A DNA stretch of 64,000 nucleotides from Imbricaverruca yamaguchii (GCA_034440575.1 JAOTOL010001498.1:934501-998500), one strand, 5' to 3'; shown: positions 1 through 13,049, counted from the first letter of the stretch. Made by a program: numbers and translations. The notes: generated by a model from the letters alone, not told the origin.

Positions 1-304
1 GTGCAAAGTGGTGCAGAAATGTCAGTCAGCGGGCCACGAGCTCCGATGGCCCGGTCAACACGCAACGCTGGCCGCCACCCGAGCGTGACCGACTACAAAG
101 CCGGCGGCGACGCGGCGGTGGCCCTACAACAGCGGCGGAGCGTCTCACGAACCGTTACCGCAGCAGGCCGGCCGCGCCGGCTCCTGTTGGCCCGGCAGTC
201 GCCGCCGGTACTCGACGAGGGGCGGAGCTGGGTGCGTCTGCGCCCGGTCGTGACACGTCCGCGCACACGTGTGCCGATCGCCGCCGACCCGGTCGCGAGA
301 GTCG

Positions 305-1804
305 ATGAGCGTTGAGTACGTGAAGCCGAGCGGCGCAATGCACGGCGGCGGCGGCGAGCGCTACCGCCTGGTGGTGGTGGTCGGCGTGCTGCTCGTGCTG
401 ATGACGGCCGTCATCGTCGGCGTCACCGTCTGGGTGGTCACCCAGCAGACGGCCGGCGACGAGCTGGTGCGCGCGCCCACCGAGACCGTCGTCAACTACG
501 TCGGCTGGGAGGAGGCGCCGCCGCCGCTGGAGAGCGACTCGCGGCTGACGGACTCGCGGCCGGCCAACACCGGCGCCGAGCCGTCGCCGTCGACGCTGGA
601 GACGGCGCGCAGCGCACAGATCCAGGCGAGCATGGCGCAGCTGAGTCCGTCGCAGCCGCGCCAGCCGGAACCGGACCTGCTGCCGCCGGCCGACTACTCG
701 CAGAACGTCGCCGAGGTGATGAAGCGGTTGCAGTTGCAGCAGCCGCAGCAGCCGCAGCAGCCGCAGCACGGCGTGCGACAGGCGGGAACCATCCAGGCCT
801 ACGGCACCCTGGAAACGTACCAGCACGACCGGCCGCCGGCCTGGCCGGCGGTGCCCAGCAGAATGGGCGCGCCGTTCGAGGGCGTGGCGCACCCGTACAG
901 CCCGACGCACTTCGGCCCGCTGTCGGCGCCGTCGGGCGACAACGGCGCCGCCGCCGCCTGGCAGCCGAAGACGCGGCCGCACGAGCCGCTGCTCGGCCCG
1001 TCGGCGCCCGGCCAGGCCGCGCCGCCGGGCATGAGCCTGCGGCCCTTCCAGCCTGAGCCGGAGCGGCCGCCGTACCGCAGGCGCGGCGACAGCGAGGGCG
1101 GCCGGCCGCGGCGGCCGCCTCCGCGCCGCCCACCGCCGCCGTTCCGCAGCCGCTCCGAGGCGAACCGCACGCGCGACGACGACAAGGCGACCAACGCCGG
1201 CCTGGACCTGGCCGTGTCCGGCTGGTCGGCCTTCTCGTTCGGCGTGTTCCTCATCAAGAAGCTAGTGCAGATCATGGGCTACAGCTCGGAGGCGCGCATG
1301 GTGCCCGACGAGACGGGCCTGTTCCTGCACGTGCTCGACATCGCCGGCAGGGTGGCCGGCTTCGACGCGTCCGAGGAGTTGTCCGTGCTCGGCCGGGACC
1401 TCTTCGAGGAGCGCTCCAGCGACTCGGAGCCGGCCCAGCACGACGCCGACGACCAGCCTGCCGTGTCCAAGGTGGACCTGGTCAACAGCCTGTTCCGCAT
1501 CGGCCTCAACATGGTCAATCTGTACACCGGCGAGAGCGAACTGAACGTGGCCGAGTGCCTCTGGGGCGCCTACTGCGAGGATCTGCAGCGGCGGAGCCGG
1601 GCCGCCAGCGTGGACGGCGTCGTCGCCCGGGTGAACAGCATCGGCCTGAAGCTCATCAGAGGCGACGTCGAGGACTACATCGGCGTCGGCCAGATGATGG
1701 ACATGATTCGCCGGTTCGATGGCAGCGACTGTGGCATGCTGTTTCCCATGTGCCACGGCACTCAAGCCGCCGGCTTCATGGCCAACTTACTCGGTGGAGC
1801 GTGA
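305..1804 (+). CDS. Uncharacterised single-pass membrane protein with a C-terminal four-cysteine domain
   Basis: One open exon of 499 codons. I start it at the ATG at 305 (MSVEYVKPSG) rather than the in-frame ATG at 269, because the added residues look like translated GC-rich leader. Visible parts: a short N-terminus, a hydrophobic segment at about residues 22-45 (YRLVVVVGVLLVLMTAVIV), then about 240 residues rich in Pro, Gln, Ser and Arg that look disordered, with a QPQQPQQPQQ stretch and an NRT sequon. The last 190 or so residues are folded-looking, with amphipathic segments and only four cysteines, arranged C-x5-C and later C-x6-C (ECLWGAYCE, DCGMLFPMC). The layout suggests a type II membrane protein with a secreted or lumenal C-terminal domain. 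I recall arthropod proteins of unknown function ending in a similar Cys pattern, but I cannot name a family. GC-rich third positions resemble the transglutaminase exons. An upstream coding exon cannot be excluded. Confidence 0.72.
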   Translation: MSVEYVKPSGAMHGGGGERYRLVVVVGVLLVLMTAVIVGVTVWVVTQQTAGDELVRAPTETVVNYVGWEEAPPPLESDSRLTDSRPANTGAEPSPSTLETARSAQIQASMAQLSPSQPRQPEPDLLPPADYSQNVAEVMKRLQLQQPQQPQQPQHGVRQAGTIQAYGTLETYQHDRPPAWPAVPSRMGAPFEGVAHPYSPTHFGPLSAPSGDNGAAAAWQPKTRPHEPLLGPSAPGQAAPPGMSLRPFQPEPERPPYRRRGDSEGGRPRRPPPRRPPPPFRSRSEANRTRDDDKATNAGLDLAVSGWSAFSFGVFLIKKLVQIMGYSSEARMVPDETGLFLHVLDIAGRVAGFDASEELSVLGRDLFEERSSDSEPAQHDADDQPAVSKVDLVNSLFRIGLNMVNLYTGESELNVAECLWGAYCEDLQRRSRAASVDGVVARVNSIGLKLIRGDVEDYIGVGQMMDMIRRFDGSDCGMLFPMCHGTQAAGFMANLLGGA

Positions 1805-1829
1805 GTGGCGCTTTTTGTGCCGGAGGTAG

Positions 1830-1935
1830 TTGTCTGTGTTGCTGTTCTTGTTCTTGTTGATGTCTGTGTGTGCATGCTTGTGTGTGTGCGTGTGTGTGTG
1901 TGTGTGTGTATACATGCATATGTATGTGTGTGGGT
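1830..1935. repeat. Short imperfect (GT)n microsatellite
   Basis: A GT-rich run just after the stop codon of the membrane-protein gene, probably in its 3' UTR or flank. It grades into ATACATGCATATGTATG. The small ORFs here are by-products of the dinucleotide repeat. Confidence 0.85.
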
Positions 1936-2985
1936 GGGTGTTTTTTGCTTGTCGTTTGTTGTGTTTCACCATAACGGACGGCGTGTTGTTTCATGCTCAG
2001 TTGGAGCGTTTGCGCTTTATGTCACGCTAGCTGGCGCATTGTACACCAACGCTGCCTTTCCGGTCTCTGAGCGATACTATTCACCAAGTGAGGCACATTT
2101 GTTTTTCTCTGCCACCGATTGGGGGCATTCGCTAGGCTAAGATTGTTTTGGGTGCACGTGGCCCGCATGCATTGACACAGGCCGCATCTGTCAGCGACAT
2201 TTATGCAATCGCCAATTTTGTAATCTAGGTAGGCGAACTTCGGGGTTCGGCGGTGTTAGTTTCTGTAATGGAGACTACCCCAGCTACTTCTGTACTCATT
2301 GTTAGTGACACATCCTATGCTGTGCCTCTGCATTCCATGTCAGCCATGCTGTGCTGGCATCACCTGTGTCGATCTTGGGCATTGGGTGACCTGACCAAGG
2401 TTGACCCAGGTCACCATGTATTGCCGTCGAGCTCGGCCGATCGTGTCCCGACGCTGCTGCGTCGACGTCGATGCTGCTTCGCCGTCGCCAATATCGGAGG
2501 TGTTCCGTATCACCAACTACCGTGCTTGCCAGAGTGTGTACATGCTCAGCGCCCCACGGGTCCTTAGTGTGGGGGCCAAAACAACACCATGGCCTGAGCG
2601 CGAGCGACAGCTTTGTCATCGAGGCGCACCAGAAGGCAATGAATGGTCGGTAAGACGTGCAGGTGCACTACACCGACTAGCTGCACCCGTGCATGCACCT
2701 GCTCTACATCCAGCCACCCAGACACAGGGTATGTGGGTCAGATGGACAGTTATGCCTGTCCGCCAGCCCAGGGAAGCAGCAGCTTCGATTCAAAGGCTGC
2801 CATGCGAAGACAACTCGCTGCTCTTTTCCCATCCCGTTTCGAGCTCCAGTGCGGCTCGCACGTCTCTGCCAGTGTCCGGGGTTGTGCACCGATGCACTGT
2901 TAGCTGGCCGTGTGAACATATCATGTGACGTAGTGGCATTTCCGTGAGCTGTCTGTGAGTCCGTTGTGCGACATACACCCGACGG
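1936..2985. other. Intergenic sequence, no gene seen
   Basis: Mixed-composition sequence with overlapping small ORFs on both strands but no recognisable domain and no codon-like pattern. No AATAAA was noticed close to the upstream stop codon. Confidence 0.5.
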
Positions 2986-3255
2986 TCGGCCGTGCGGTGT
3001 GGGTAGCTCGTCGGCAGCGGCGGCGGCGGCGGCGGCGGCCGGCGCCCCGTCGGGCCCACCGCCGACCGGCCGCCACGCCGGCCGGCCCGGCCCACCTAAT
3101 GGACGGCCATTACCCGGCGGCGCTCGACGGCGCTCCGAGCGGGCGTCGACACCGACGGGCCGGCCGTGGCCGCCGGCGGAGCTGCGAGCGGACATCGGCC
3201 GCAGGTGGCGGCCGTCTGGCATTGGCCTCCGGTCCCGAGCACGGCGCTCCCCCGG
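2986..3255. other. CpG- and GC-rich segment with a (GGC)n run
   Basis: A very GC-rich stretch with a run of GGC/GCG triplets near 3015-3045 and many CpGs. Both strands are open only because stop codons are rare at this composition. It could be an unmethylated promoter-like island or an untranslated first exon; nothing in the sequence decides this. Confidence 0.4.
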
Positions 3256-5120
3256 GTACCAGCAGCTGATCTGTCGGCCTGGCCTGGTCGACAGACTGAT
3301 CACGGCGGCGACCACGTGTCCAGGCTATCACCAGGCACCACTTGCGCTCCGAAAGTGGTCAAGTTTGACGTCAGCGATCCTGAACACAAAGCTTGTCCCT
3401 TCTGATTGTTAGGGAACTTAATTTGCACAGGCTAGTCTATTAACACGAGTTATTGGCTGAGCAATTCTTACTTTAACTAGGAAAATGTATTAATTCCTAT
3501 CTCTTCTTTTTATGCTCTGCCAGCCCTTAATACAACAGCCAACATTATTAAGTGCCTTTTCATACGACACCAGGTGACCCCTTTGTCATGGACTCCCATT
3601 AGCCGATCGTCCATCAAGGATAGCTGACATGATGACGCCCTGGGGATATAATTTGTTAGTTTTCCCTGTTTCATCCCATGTTAGACTACCACGATAAAAT
3701 TGAGCTGGAAAAGGAAATGCCAGAAACACCACCGACAGACAATGACTACATCAGCACTCCCAGTTAAAATATAAATTATAAACTAAGGGGTCATGACGAT
3801 CCATTTACGTTAGTGTGACAGTGAGCACACAAACTAAATGGATTACGTTGCTCAATAAGTTTACAATCGTATGCCAAAGCCAGAGTAACCGGTTGAGTCA
3901 TGACACTTTTTGAGGTTTACAACTTTGCAACGACGCACCATAAAACTACGGAATACGACGTACGGACGGCTGTGTGCCTGTTCCCTGTTGCGTTTAGGGT
4001 GTAGTTTCATCATCAAAGGGACCGACTTGCATACTTCTTTCCTTACACCAACTAACGCAGTCATATTTCCGAGTTTTGAAGCTTTGATGAATCTCTTTCT
4101 AGAAGACTCTTTCACGTCTGAAGAAGTTCAACTTACGAGGCATTGCTAACGATTTGCCCCGAAATTGATCTAAAGTTTGATGTGGCTTAATATTTCCTGC
4201 AAACGTATCAGGCATATGCAACTCTGAATTCACATTCCGAGTTGCCCATGTAGTACGCCCATGTAGGCCCAATGATTAGACGGGGTCCGATTGGAGTCGG
4301 GACTCAATGATTGCGAGGAGGGACAGTGCAGTGCCCCAATATAATATGTAAGGTGAGACCCCTGCCTTAGCATATACAGAGTAACACCCTTCGTACCAGC
4401 CTTCAAGTATGTTTCCTTCTGTTGCCTCACTCCAGTTCGCTCTTCACCAATATGGAAAAGCAACTAATATTGGTGTTTGTTCTGATTGGTGCGATGGCGT
4501 TTATCAAAGCTTTCCTCGTGTCACTTGCAATGTGATAGCTACGCACATCGTCCGTGACAGAAGGGTGAGTCCGAAAATGGTGGCAGCAGTGCAGAGGCTT
4601 TGGAAGCGACGTGCTGGAAAGTTGCATGGTCCCACGTATTGAACCTGTCCAGACTGACTGAACAGAACGAATAAATTGCCGAGCGGCCTCGCTCGGAATA
4701 TCGTGCGCACTGATGCCGCTCCTGCTGTCAGTTTTCTGTGACTAGTTCTGAACCTGCTACATCGCGCTGCAATTTCCAATAACTACATACCGATCCTGAC
4801 ATGCGCACCACTTTCTCTAACTTGAAGACACACAAGATTAAAGTTAATAACAGCTACACGAGCCACCTGTGTTAGGTCTATAAACGGACATTACCACAGG
4901 AAGAGACTGAAACCCCTAATCAATGTCACGTCCTGAGTTCTGGAGAAACTTCTAACTCACAGATGCAGCCACTTCCGTATAGCCGAAGTAGTGCACTGCT
5001 AATCTGCTCCAGACATGGCCATGCACCGCTTGGCGCATTCGTCCCGGACGAGTGTCAACAACTTGTGATGCTTCTGAGATTCAATCAAGCTAGAAGCCTT
5101 TGACTGTTCAACAGCTCATT
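3256..5120. other. Intergenic sequence, nothing recognised
   Basis: Moderately AT-rich, apparently single-copy within the window. No conserved ORF, array or transposon ends were seen. Confidence 0.5.
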
Positions 5121-5360
5121 GAGCGTCACCATTATTGAGACAGGGGGTGATGTGTTGCCAGCTTGTCAGCGGCCCACCATTTATTGCGATACTGGAGCGT
5201 CACCATTATCGAGACAAGGACAATGATACATCTCCGAGACAAGTGATGTTGTGATACCAACTTGTCAGTGCGCCACAAGGCCACCATTCAGTGGGCCACT
5301 GTATGAAGCGTCACCATTACCGAGCCAGGTGACACTGTTACCAGCTTGTTAGTACACCAC
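5121..5360. repeat. Three degenerate copies of a roughly 90-100 bp repeat
   Basis: The motif GCGTCACCATTAT(C)GAGACA recurs three times, each followed after some tens of bases by CCAGCTTGTCAGT-like sequence and GCCAC. The copies differ at many positions, so this is an old tandem duplication. Confidence 0.6.
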
Positions 5361-5364
5361 AGGG

Positions 5365-5593
5365 CCAGTGGCGGTCCAGAAGACTGGATATCGACCAGTT
5401 TGGTGGGTGGAAGGAGTTTCATTTTCCTCAAATTTCGAAAACCTTCCTTCAGCCCGGGCCCATTTCGTCGGTCCAGGGGCCTTTCACGTTGAGGAGCCCT
5501 TGTGGTCCCGTTAAGGCGACCGCCAGGAGGGCCCCTCTGATCCTTCAGAGAGAGCCAGTGGTCCCCTTTGCCTCTCCTTGGCTACGCCACTGG
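5365..5593. mobile_element. Possible short inverted-repeat element beside a microsatellite
   Basis: A perfect 9-bp inverted repeat (CCAGTGGCG at 5365, CGCCACTGG at 5585) brackets 229 bp. The interior has GGGGCC-type motifs like the degenerate array at 27.5-29.7 kb. The right end lies next to a long CA/TA microsatellite, a common arrangement for small transposons. No target duplication could be defined. Confidence 0.3.
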
Positions 5594-5619
5594 CGCGTGC
5601 ATCATATGCACATCACATA

Positions 5620-6048
<429 letters not shown>

Positions 6049-6246
6049 GAAATAAAGTTTGTTGCTAAAAGCGAAGTTCTTGGATAAACCTGACTGCCCA
6101 TAGAGTTACATGGATCATATGATCTCCATTAGAACCATATTTTTCGACCTCAACGTTTCGTTCCATTGTGTAGTATCTTCAGGAGCAAAAACAGTCACAC
6201 AATGGCGATACAAAGCACAGAGTTTCACACCATGTGCAACTCTGTG

Positions 6247-7172
6247 GGTCACGGCGTCTGATCACGGTCAGGCGGGTCACGGCGTCTGATGACGGTCGGC
6301 GGGTAGAGGTACGGATCACGGCGTTTGATGACGGTGAGGCGGGTCACGGCGTCTGATCACGGTCAGGCGGGTAGGCGTCGGATCACGGTCAGGCGGATCA
6401 GGTTTCGGTGAGGCGGGTCACGGCGTCTAATCACGGTCAGGCGGATCACGGCGTCTGATCACGGTCACAGCGTCTGATCACGGTGAGGCGGGTCACGGCG
6501 TCTGATGACGGTGAGGCGGGTCACGGCGTCTGATCACGGTGAGGCGGGTCACGGCGTCTGATGACGGTGAGGCGGGTCACGGCGTCTGATGACGGTCAGG
6601 CGGGTCAGGCGTTGATCACGGTCAGGCGGGTCACGGCGTCTGATCACGGTCAGGCGGGTCACGGCGTCTGATCACGGTGAGGCGGGTCACGGCGTCTGAT
6701 CACGGTCAGGCGGGTCACGGCGTCTGATCACGGTGAGGCGGGTCACGGCGTCTGATCACGGTGAGGCGGGTCACGGCGTCTGATCACGGTGAGGCGGGTC
6801 ACGGCGTCTGATCACGGTCAGGCGGGTCACGGCGTCTGATCACGGTCACGGCGTCTGATCACGGTGAGGCGGGTCACGGCGTCTGATCACGGTGAGGCGG
6901 GTCACGGCGTCTGATCACGGTCAGGCGGGTCACGGCGTCTGATCACGGTGAGGCGGATCACGGCGTCTGATCACGGTGAGGCGGGTCACGGCGTCTGATC
7001 ACGGTGAGGCGGGTCACGGCTTCTGATCACGGTGAGGCGGGTCACGGCGTCTGATCACGGTGAGGCGGGTCACAGCGTCTGATCACGGTGAGGCGGGTCA
7101 CGGCGTCTGATGACGGTCAGGCGGGTCACAGCGTCTGATCACGGTCACAGCGTCTAATCACGGTCAGGTGTG
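6247..7172. repeat. 28-bp minisatellite, about 33 copies
   Basis: The unit contains GCGGGTCACGGCGTCTGATC followed by ACGGTGAG or ACGGTCAG. Copies differ mainly by G/C in GTGAG versus GTCAG and by occasional deletions. The array is CpG-rich and each unit carries a TGATCA palindrome. No gene is associated. Confidence 0.95.
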
Positions 7173-7370
7173 CCACGGTCGCCACCGGCGCCGACGGTCA
7201 CGCCACAATGGCCACCGCCGACGTAACGGACGGTCGTCTCTCAGGCAGCCGGGCGCACAGACCGAGCCGGGCCCAGCCGCAACTGCCCGAGTGGCCGGCA
7301 GGTAGTACTGCTGCACCTCACACCAGCCCACGCTCTGCAACAGGCAGAGCTCCGGAAAATACCCGACACC

Positions 7371-8037
7371 ACCACCTCAGCAGCTGGTAGAGCTCGGGAG
7401 CATACCCGACACCACCACCTCGGCAGCTGGTAGAGATCGGGAGCATACCCGACACCACCACCTCAGCAGCTGGTAGAGCTCGGGAGCATACCCGACACCA
7501 CCACCTCGGCAGCTGGTAGAGCCCGGGAGCATACCCGACACCACCACCTCGGCAGCTGGTAGAGCTCGGGAGCATACCCGACACCACCACCTCGGCAGCT
7601 GGTAGAGCCCGGGAGCATACCCGACACCACCACCTCGGCAGCTGGTAGAGATCGGGAGCATACCCGACACCACCACCTCAGCAGCTGGTAGAGCCCGAGA
7701 GCATACCCGACACTACCACCTCGGCAGCTGGTAGAGCTCGGGAGCATACCCGACACCACCACCTCGGCAGCTGGTAGAGCCCGGGAGCATACCCGACACC
7801 ACCACCTCGGCAGCTGGTAGAGCTCGGGAACATACCCAACACCACCACCTCGGCAGCTGGTAGAGATCGGGAGCATACCCGACACCACCATCTCGGCAGC
7901 TGGTAGAGCTCGGGAGCATACCCGACACCACCATCTCGGCAGCTGGTAGAGCCCGGGAGCATACCCGACACCACCATCTCGGCAGCTGGTAGAGCTCGGG
8001 AGCACACCCAACACCACCACCTCGGCAGCTGGCAGAA
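7371..8037. repeat. 43-bp minisatellite, about 15 copies
   Basis: The unit contains CACCTCGGCAGCTGGTAGAG, then CTCGGGAGCATACCCGACAC. Variants alternate between AGCTCGGG, AGCCCGGG and AGATCGGG. Minus-strand ORFs of 90-320 residues across it only reflect a unit without stop codons. Confidence 0.95.
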
Positions 8038-8144
8038 GTGAGCTGGGGCGGCGTCTCGTCTCGGCTGCCTCCCATGTCACCGCTGACTGGTGGTCGGTGG
8101 GGAACTGCAGCAGTGAGACCTTTATAGGTACTATGATTATTATT

Positions 8145-8414
<270 letters not shown>

Positions 8415-9938
8415 GTGTATGACAACTATGGAATCTCAACAAGGGCATTTGGATCAATTATTGTTAGCCTGATGCAAGCATTCTTGCACCTTACAATCAG
8501 AGCTATTTCTATGTCTGCGATCTGCGAGAACACAGTCCGAGCCCGTGTTACTCATTCCAGAATTGCTTATGACTCTTCGGCTCCGAGCAAAAAGTTATCT
8601 ACAATCATCTCATGTTTTATTCAGTTTACAATTAAAATGATATTTTAAGGACCTTATAATTATATTATAGCATCTCTAAAACTTATAAGAGAATTACGAT
8701 GATTATAAGAGAATTAGGCAACCGCATGAAATATGTTCTGATAAAAGCGACCACACTTCTGCTTATGTTGTGCGGCTAAATTATGGTGGCATAACAAGGT
8801 CATCAATTATCCTGCATGGTGGCAGCTGGCTGTCCTGGCGGTGGTACAGTAAGCTGCGCTCACCAATCATTTCTGGAAAGCTGGCTTGAAATTGATTCTC
8901 CTTGAATGGGTGCTTCCAGAAAACGGCAAGCTTAGTTTGAAATCTATGCAGTATCGAGGAGATGGAAGATTCCGGATCTCATTTTCGTTTGCACTACGAG
9001 TTGGCAGAATTGACCTGGTAAATGCCTAAGATGGTGAAGAAGCATACTGCGTTCTGAGCCAGGTACATTGACACGGTGTACTATACAGTGGAGATATGCT
9101 GCGGCATACTGGATCCTGAGCCAGGTACATTGATTGATACCGCGTGCTACACAGCGCACAACGGAACTAAGCAATATGAACTTCCACCAGACCCGCAAGG
9201 ACCTGCAATGGGCACGTCTATCCAACTCCACACGCACCCGATTCCAACAGCTGCTGCACACTCATCAACTTCCAAATATCGCTCATCGGTCCCCGCTTGT
9301 TTGAACTGTCTGACAACCATGCATTCAACCGTTCATATTGAACGCGACCTCATCGATTTCACCCAACTCTCTCATCGTGAGCCTTCGCATTTTTCGATCG
9401 CACCACCATATTCGGTTGAGAGAAGTTTGGGACGACACTGGAGCTGCATCTTGAAAGGCCATTAAAGATGTTGGGTGATGTTCGGCAGGCTCCATCACCG
9501 GTTCATCTCCTGTTCCCCATGATAAGCCAGGCCATCACAAACTTACATCCTCTCGCCTCGCCTTTGTGCACGCATCGGATCTGAGAAGATTTCCGGTGAC
9601 ACGCCCAGTTTTTCTCAGTCCAGAGTTCCGGCCAGAACATTTGCTGGAAGCCTGCCAAAGGTTCGCACAATTCTCGTTGTATTGGAATCGGGATCAATAT
9701 GATTTCCGTCATCTATTTCACGTCATCTTATTCTAGTAGTTATAGGGGCGTGCGATTTTCCCCATATACTAAGCATGCGCGCTTTCTCAATAATTTATCG
9801 CACTATAGTGCATGTCCCCACGGGCTGCCAATAGAGTGCATTTGCGGTCGGACCACAAATTGCCTTTAGCGGTTTTGCGTCCGATCCAGTACATAAAGCA
9901 GGGAAACCCATGACCCGACCTTCCCCTCCCCTCATCCA
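8415..9938. other. Intergenic sequence, nothing recognised
   Basis: Apparently single-copy sequence. A short direct repeat (CCTGAGCCAGGTACATTGA type) occurs near 9055 and 9115. Small ORFs show no family resemblance. Confidence 0.45.
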
Positions 9939-10087
9939 GAGTCCCTAATGACGCCTTATGTCCAGAGTTCCTGACGCCTTATGTGCAGAGTTTCTGATGA
10001 CGCCTTATGTGCAGAGTTCCTGATGACGCCTTATGTGCAGAGTTCCTTATGACGACTCATGTGCAGAGTTCCTTATGACGCACTATG
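9939..10087. repeat. 26-bp tandem repeat, about 6 copies
   Basis: Successive copies of CAGAGTTCCTGATGACGCCT followed by TATGTG, with single-base changes and one internal deletion. Confidence 0.9.
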
Positions 10088-10414
10088 TTTGTGCTATGAA
10101 ATAGCCACTGCAGACCAATGTAAGTACAACAAATACACATGCTGGTGCTACACAGTAGCAGTTGATGCACTCCTCAAGCCAAAATAATCAATCCGCGAAT
10201 GCACGTATGACAGGTGTGCTTGAGCGCGAACATAGGCATGGCAAATGTACGCAATTGTAAAGCATCCTTAGCCCTCACACCATCCAGATCATAGCACTGA
10301 CTCTGGCCCTAGTGCCCTGGCACCAGCCGGATCTCAACACTGACCCTGGCCCTAACCTTCACCATCATTACTCTGGTGCCCGAGCCAAGCCTTCTCAGCC
10401 TGGATGATCAGGGC

Positions 10415-10750
10415 TGGGTTAGGGCCACGGAGGGTGGCAACGTTAGTGGTACAGCCATTATGATCAGGGTTATGGTTAGGATCACGGCAGGTGGTAACGT
10501 TAGTGACACAGTCAGTAGGATCAGGTCTATGGTTAGGGTTACGGCAGGTGGTAACGTTAGTGACACAGTCAGTAGGATCAGGTCTATGGTTAGGGTTACG
10601 GCAGGTGGTAACGTTAGTGACACAGTCAGTAGGATCAGGTCTATGGTTAGGGCCACGGAAGGTGGTAACGTTAGCGACACAGCCAGCAGAAGCAGGTCTA
10701 TGGTGAGCGCCACAGAAGGTGGTAACGTTTGTGGCACAGCCAGCAGGGCA
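10415..10750. repeat. 66-bp minisatellite, about 5 copies
   Basis: The unit includes GGTGGTAACGTTAGTGACAC and AGGATCAGGTCTATGGTTAG. Because 66 is a multiple of three, reading frames stay open on both strands (191 and 157 codons). That explains the ORFs without invoking a gene; there is no coding-type substitution pattern. Confidence 0.9.
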
Positions 10751-11239
10751 CGTCGTGCAGCCCGGAGCTGGAAGACTGGAGCCATGGAGATGGACTGGGA
10801 CTACCTCGGGAATAGAATTGGACAAGAGATGGTGACTGAGCTGTCGGCGTCTGGTGGTATGATGCCACAGCTGGTATCAGAACGAGAGCAAAAACTCCGG
10901 CCAAACGTAGGAGTCCATGTGGCGGAGCCCTGCTTCAGACTACATTTCTGACTCATGAATAAGGGAATTTTAAATGGGTCGAATCAGTCCCTTACTTATC
11001 ATCATTAGCTTTGGTGATCTAGTCTGGCCTTCGAAATGACCCGACACTGATCTGAGTGTTTATCTCAGTTCTAATCACAGCCAAGGTCTGCTTGTTTGTT
11101 CTTCCGCAAGCTATCTTTCTATTTGCAGCCTTCTGGACCTTGCTCCCAAGCCATTCCTTACTCATGCCATTCCCCATATTGACCTTGTGTATATTTGGTT
11201 TAACACTCCACACATCCGGCGGTCCGCGCCAACTTCGCC

Positions 11240-12193
11240 GGTCCGGGGGGCAGATGTCTGTCCCCTAAGATTTCTAGAACTATGGTAGCTAGCGACAAAC
11301 GAAAAACGGCGTTGGATAGCTGGTGACAAGCTCTATCGATTGTGTTTCGGTCATGTTTTGCTCAGGTCAATATTCAGGTCACTGGGTCATTATAGGTCAA
11401 ATTCGACCAGATCGAGTGGGACTCTAAGATATTGACACATATCTCAGGACCTGTAACAAATAGAAACAAACGGCGAACGCTATTCGATTTACAGAGGACA
11501 ACCGAGGCGCCAACTACGTGCACAAGCAGGAATACTTCTTACTCCGAAACTATGACCTCAGGTCGAGGTCATGAAGTAGCATAGGAAGGGAATGTAATGT
11601 ATCAATAGACACGTCTTGGCGATGCAAGCACAATGACGGTAATCTAAGCCTTCTAGCTCAATGCAGTGCGATATAATGCGCAGAAATGTGCTAGTGATCT
11701 CAAGTGACCTCAGATGACCTTGGTGAGATCACTGAGCAAAAATGTCAACGGTAACATTGAGCATAGCTTCCAACTGCACGTCACAACCGTTGTAAGGTCA
11801 TTCTGAGATAAAATATGTAACCAGGAAACATTTGTATATTTTACCGTAGCCCTGTAATGGGGGAAGTCATGGCCGCGACCTGACCTCAGATCAATGCTAC
11901 GAAAAACCCGAGATATATGTGATGGTCCCTGATGAGATCATGACGTGTTATAAGTTTGAAATCAATCGCCAAATTATTGTGGAAGTTATGCCACCTAGAA
12001 CTCCGAGGGATGTCGGGTCACTTCGCTTGACCTGGTGACCTGACCTGAGATGACCCAGGGTTAAAAATGTATGAGGATATGCGGAAAAAGACGAATGAGC
12101 AGCCATGCGAGGTTTGGTCTTACTAACTCGATTAATATGGCGGCAAATTAGGAAAAACCGCAGGGGGCAGATATCTGCCCCCACCCCCGGACG
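11240..12193. mobile_element. Short inverted-repeat element, family C
   Basis: The ends match in inverted orientation: GTCCGGGGGGCAGATGTCTG at 11241, and on the other strand GTCCGGGGGTGGGGGCAGAT read in from 12193, a 4-bp gap apart. The right end holds a perfect 20-bp palindrome, GGGGGCAGATATCTGCCCCC, at 12163-12182. The interior is rich in AGGTCA/TGACCT half-sites and has no transposase ORF, so it would be non-autonomous. No target-site duplication was identified. Confidence 0.55.
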
Positions 12194-12434
12194 TTCTCGT
12201 GTTAAAATAATAAACTTGCTCGCATGCGTTGTTTAATGTCTGTCATACGTACATGACCCTACGTACCAATGCGCTAATATTCGGCTTACTACACGCAAGC
12301 TTACTATTATTCATTTGGCCATATCAGCATTAAATTCGGTGCATCATCGCTTACGTACGCTTTACGTGAGTACATTTACGCCTAAGCACAGTTGTCATAG
12401 CTTTCAGTTGCCAGTGCCATTGTCTTCCAGTGCG

Positions 12435-12740
12435 CCCTAGATGCGTGTCCAGGCGTGCCTGAGCTGTATCTCCAGAGGTGTTCCAGCTTCATTTCCAGGT
12501 GTGTTCCAGCTGTATCTTCAGGTGTGTTTCAGCTGCATGTCCGGGTGTGTTCCAGCTATATCTCCAGGTGTGCCTGAGCTGTATCTCCAGGTGTGTTCCA
12601 GTTGTAGCTCCAAGTGTGTTCCAGCTGTATCTCCGGGTGTGTTCCAGCTGTAGCTCCAGGTGTTTCCCAACGGCGCTTTGAGTTGTGTTTCCAAGTGTCT
12701 ATAGATGTGCTCCAGCTGTGTTTTCAGGTAAGGTTCAGAT
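12435..12740. repeat. 23-bp minisatellite, about 13 copies
   Basis: Unit GTGTGTTCCAGCTGTATCTC plus CAG, with many substitutions. The Cys/Val-rich plus-strand ORFs arise from it and shift frame with each unit. Confidence 0.88.
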
Positions 12741-13049
12741 GCACTTCGTGGTGTGACCCAACTAAGTGCCCGGCCTTTTCCAGTGTGTTTCGACTCTACT
12801 GTACCTGTGGCCAATGTCTCTGATTTTTGTTGTTGTAAATATTGACTTGTAATAACACTAATCGATTGCAAGGTGTTTGTCGAGTTTATTCCCCTTCACC
12901 AAGATTAATTTATGTCGAATAAAACCCAACATCTGTATTGTTTTCCACTTAAAATCACCGGAAATGATACGACATAATTAATCAACTGCAAATACAAGAA
13001 ATTCACTAACAACACATTTTTAGCAAACAATTCACCATGCAGAATGAAA

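Noticed and set aside
155..1133. Minus-strand and alternate-frame ORFs over the first gene
   Set aside because: Shadows of the GC-rich plus-strand membrane-protein ORF.
6247..7172. CRISPR-like repeat and spacer pattern
   Set aside because: Repeats are directly contiguous without unique spacers, and the genome is eukaryotic. The same applies to the other arrays.
10376..10951. 191-codon ORF with 22-residue repeats
   Set aside because: The unit is 66 bp, so frames stay open automatically; both strands are open and no domain or signal is present.
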